A stretch of 13,708 nucleotides of DNA, taken from an uncultured Prevotella sp. (lineage in GTDB: Bacteria > Bacteroidota > Bacteroidia > Bacteroidales > Bacteroidaceae). Positions 13,554-13,708 of the stretch are shown here, in pieces (the first letter of the stretch is position 1; every line of letters begins with the position of its first letter). Made by a program: the position numbers and the translations under genes. The stretch is from the NCBI GenBank assembly GCA_900546575.1, contig URDM01000077.1, forward strand, positions 1-13,708. Direction: 5' to 3'. Under the pieces are notes generated by a model. The model was not told the origin of the DNA. It saw nothing but the letters and a program-made list of their open reading frames with translations, and did not search any database.

Positions 13554-13611
13554 AAGAAATATAATTTTAAAAACAGGCTAAATACTTAGGATAATCAAAA
13601 ATTAACAATTC

Positions 13612-13706
13612 GGGCTGAAAGCCCAATTTCTTCCATAGGAGGGTGTGTCAAAACTCCCTGATTCTTAAAAAATCACAAAGCCCTGACTTTCACAAGCCAG
13701 GGCTTT
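13612..13706. other. 3' region with two hairpins and possible IS end
   Basis: GGGCT-GAA-AGCCC (13612-13624) is followed by a weak T-rich stretch and may terminate the operon. AAAGCCCTG/CAGGGCTTT (13677-13685 with 13698-13706) forms a 9-bp stem; on the minus strand it is followed after a few bases by TTTTTT, so it could serve a leftward gene beyond the window. Between them GGAGGGTGTGTCAAAACTCC (13638-13657) resembles insertion-sequence termini I recall from Bacteroidota, but no transposase is in view. No gene is seen in 13554-13708. Confidence 0.4.
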
Positions 13707-13708
13707 GC

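Noticed and set aside
1..13708. rRNA or tRNA genes
   Set aside because: I saw no cloverleaf with a TTCRANNC arm nor any rRNA-like conserved stretch on either strand.

Overview
The window looks like a chromosomal segment from a Bacteroidales bacterium, probably Prevotella-like. Three things point there: promoters of the Bacteroidota form TTTG-N19/20-TAnnTTTG, starts without Shine-Dalgarno sequences, and an OprO/OprP-type outer-membrane porin remnant. The assignment is inferred from these traits; no rRNA or tRNA gene is present.

Layout. (1) 1-1234 is a decayed accessory stretch: an array of about 22-bp repeats (136-310), a 5'-truncated porin on the minus strand (373-906) and a 21-bp repeat array (936-1019). 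(2) 1235-5165 is a two-gene, translationally overlapping operon. It encodes an unrecognised 506-residue protein and an 807-residue protein with two phospholipase-D-type H-x-K/G-S-x-N motifs. It is visibly AT-richer than the genes to its right (20 G+C of 60 bases at 4321-4380, against 31 of 60 at 8101-8160). It resembles a horizontally acquired defence-type cassette and is the best candidate here for an undescribed system. (3) 5166-5951 holds no standard gene but is dense in signals: a terminator hairpin, a peptide-like minus-strand element, a 32-bp-period repeat array, and a minus-strand small RNA candidate with its own promoter and terminator. (4) 5952-8823 carries citrate synthase and glutamate dehydrogenase, which together link acetyl-CoA and oxaloacetate to glutamate; a hairpin-rich spacer separates them. 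(5) 8985-10808 (minus) is a PIF1/RecD2-like helicase, convergent with gdhA across a shared terminator and preceded by a 22-bp-period palindrome array in its leader. (6) 11129-13553 is a co-directional run of a Cof-type HAD phosphatase, a secreted SGNH hydrolase and a YhcH-family protein, plausibly involved in sugar or glycan metabolism. (7) 13554-13708 contains hairpins and a possible insertion-sequence end.

The most notable results are the PLD two-gene operon, the 93-nt small RNA candidate, and at least three intergenic arrays with unrelated sequences but the same 21-22-bp period, close to two DNA helical turns.
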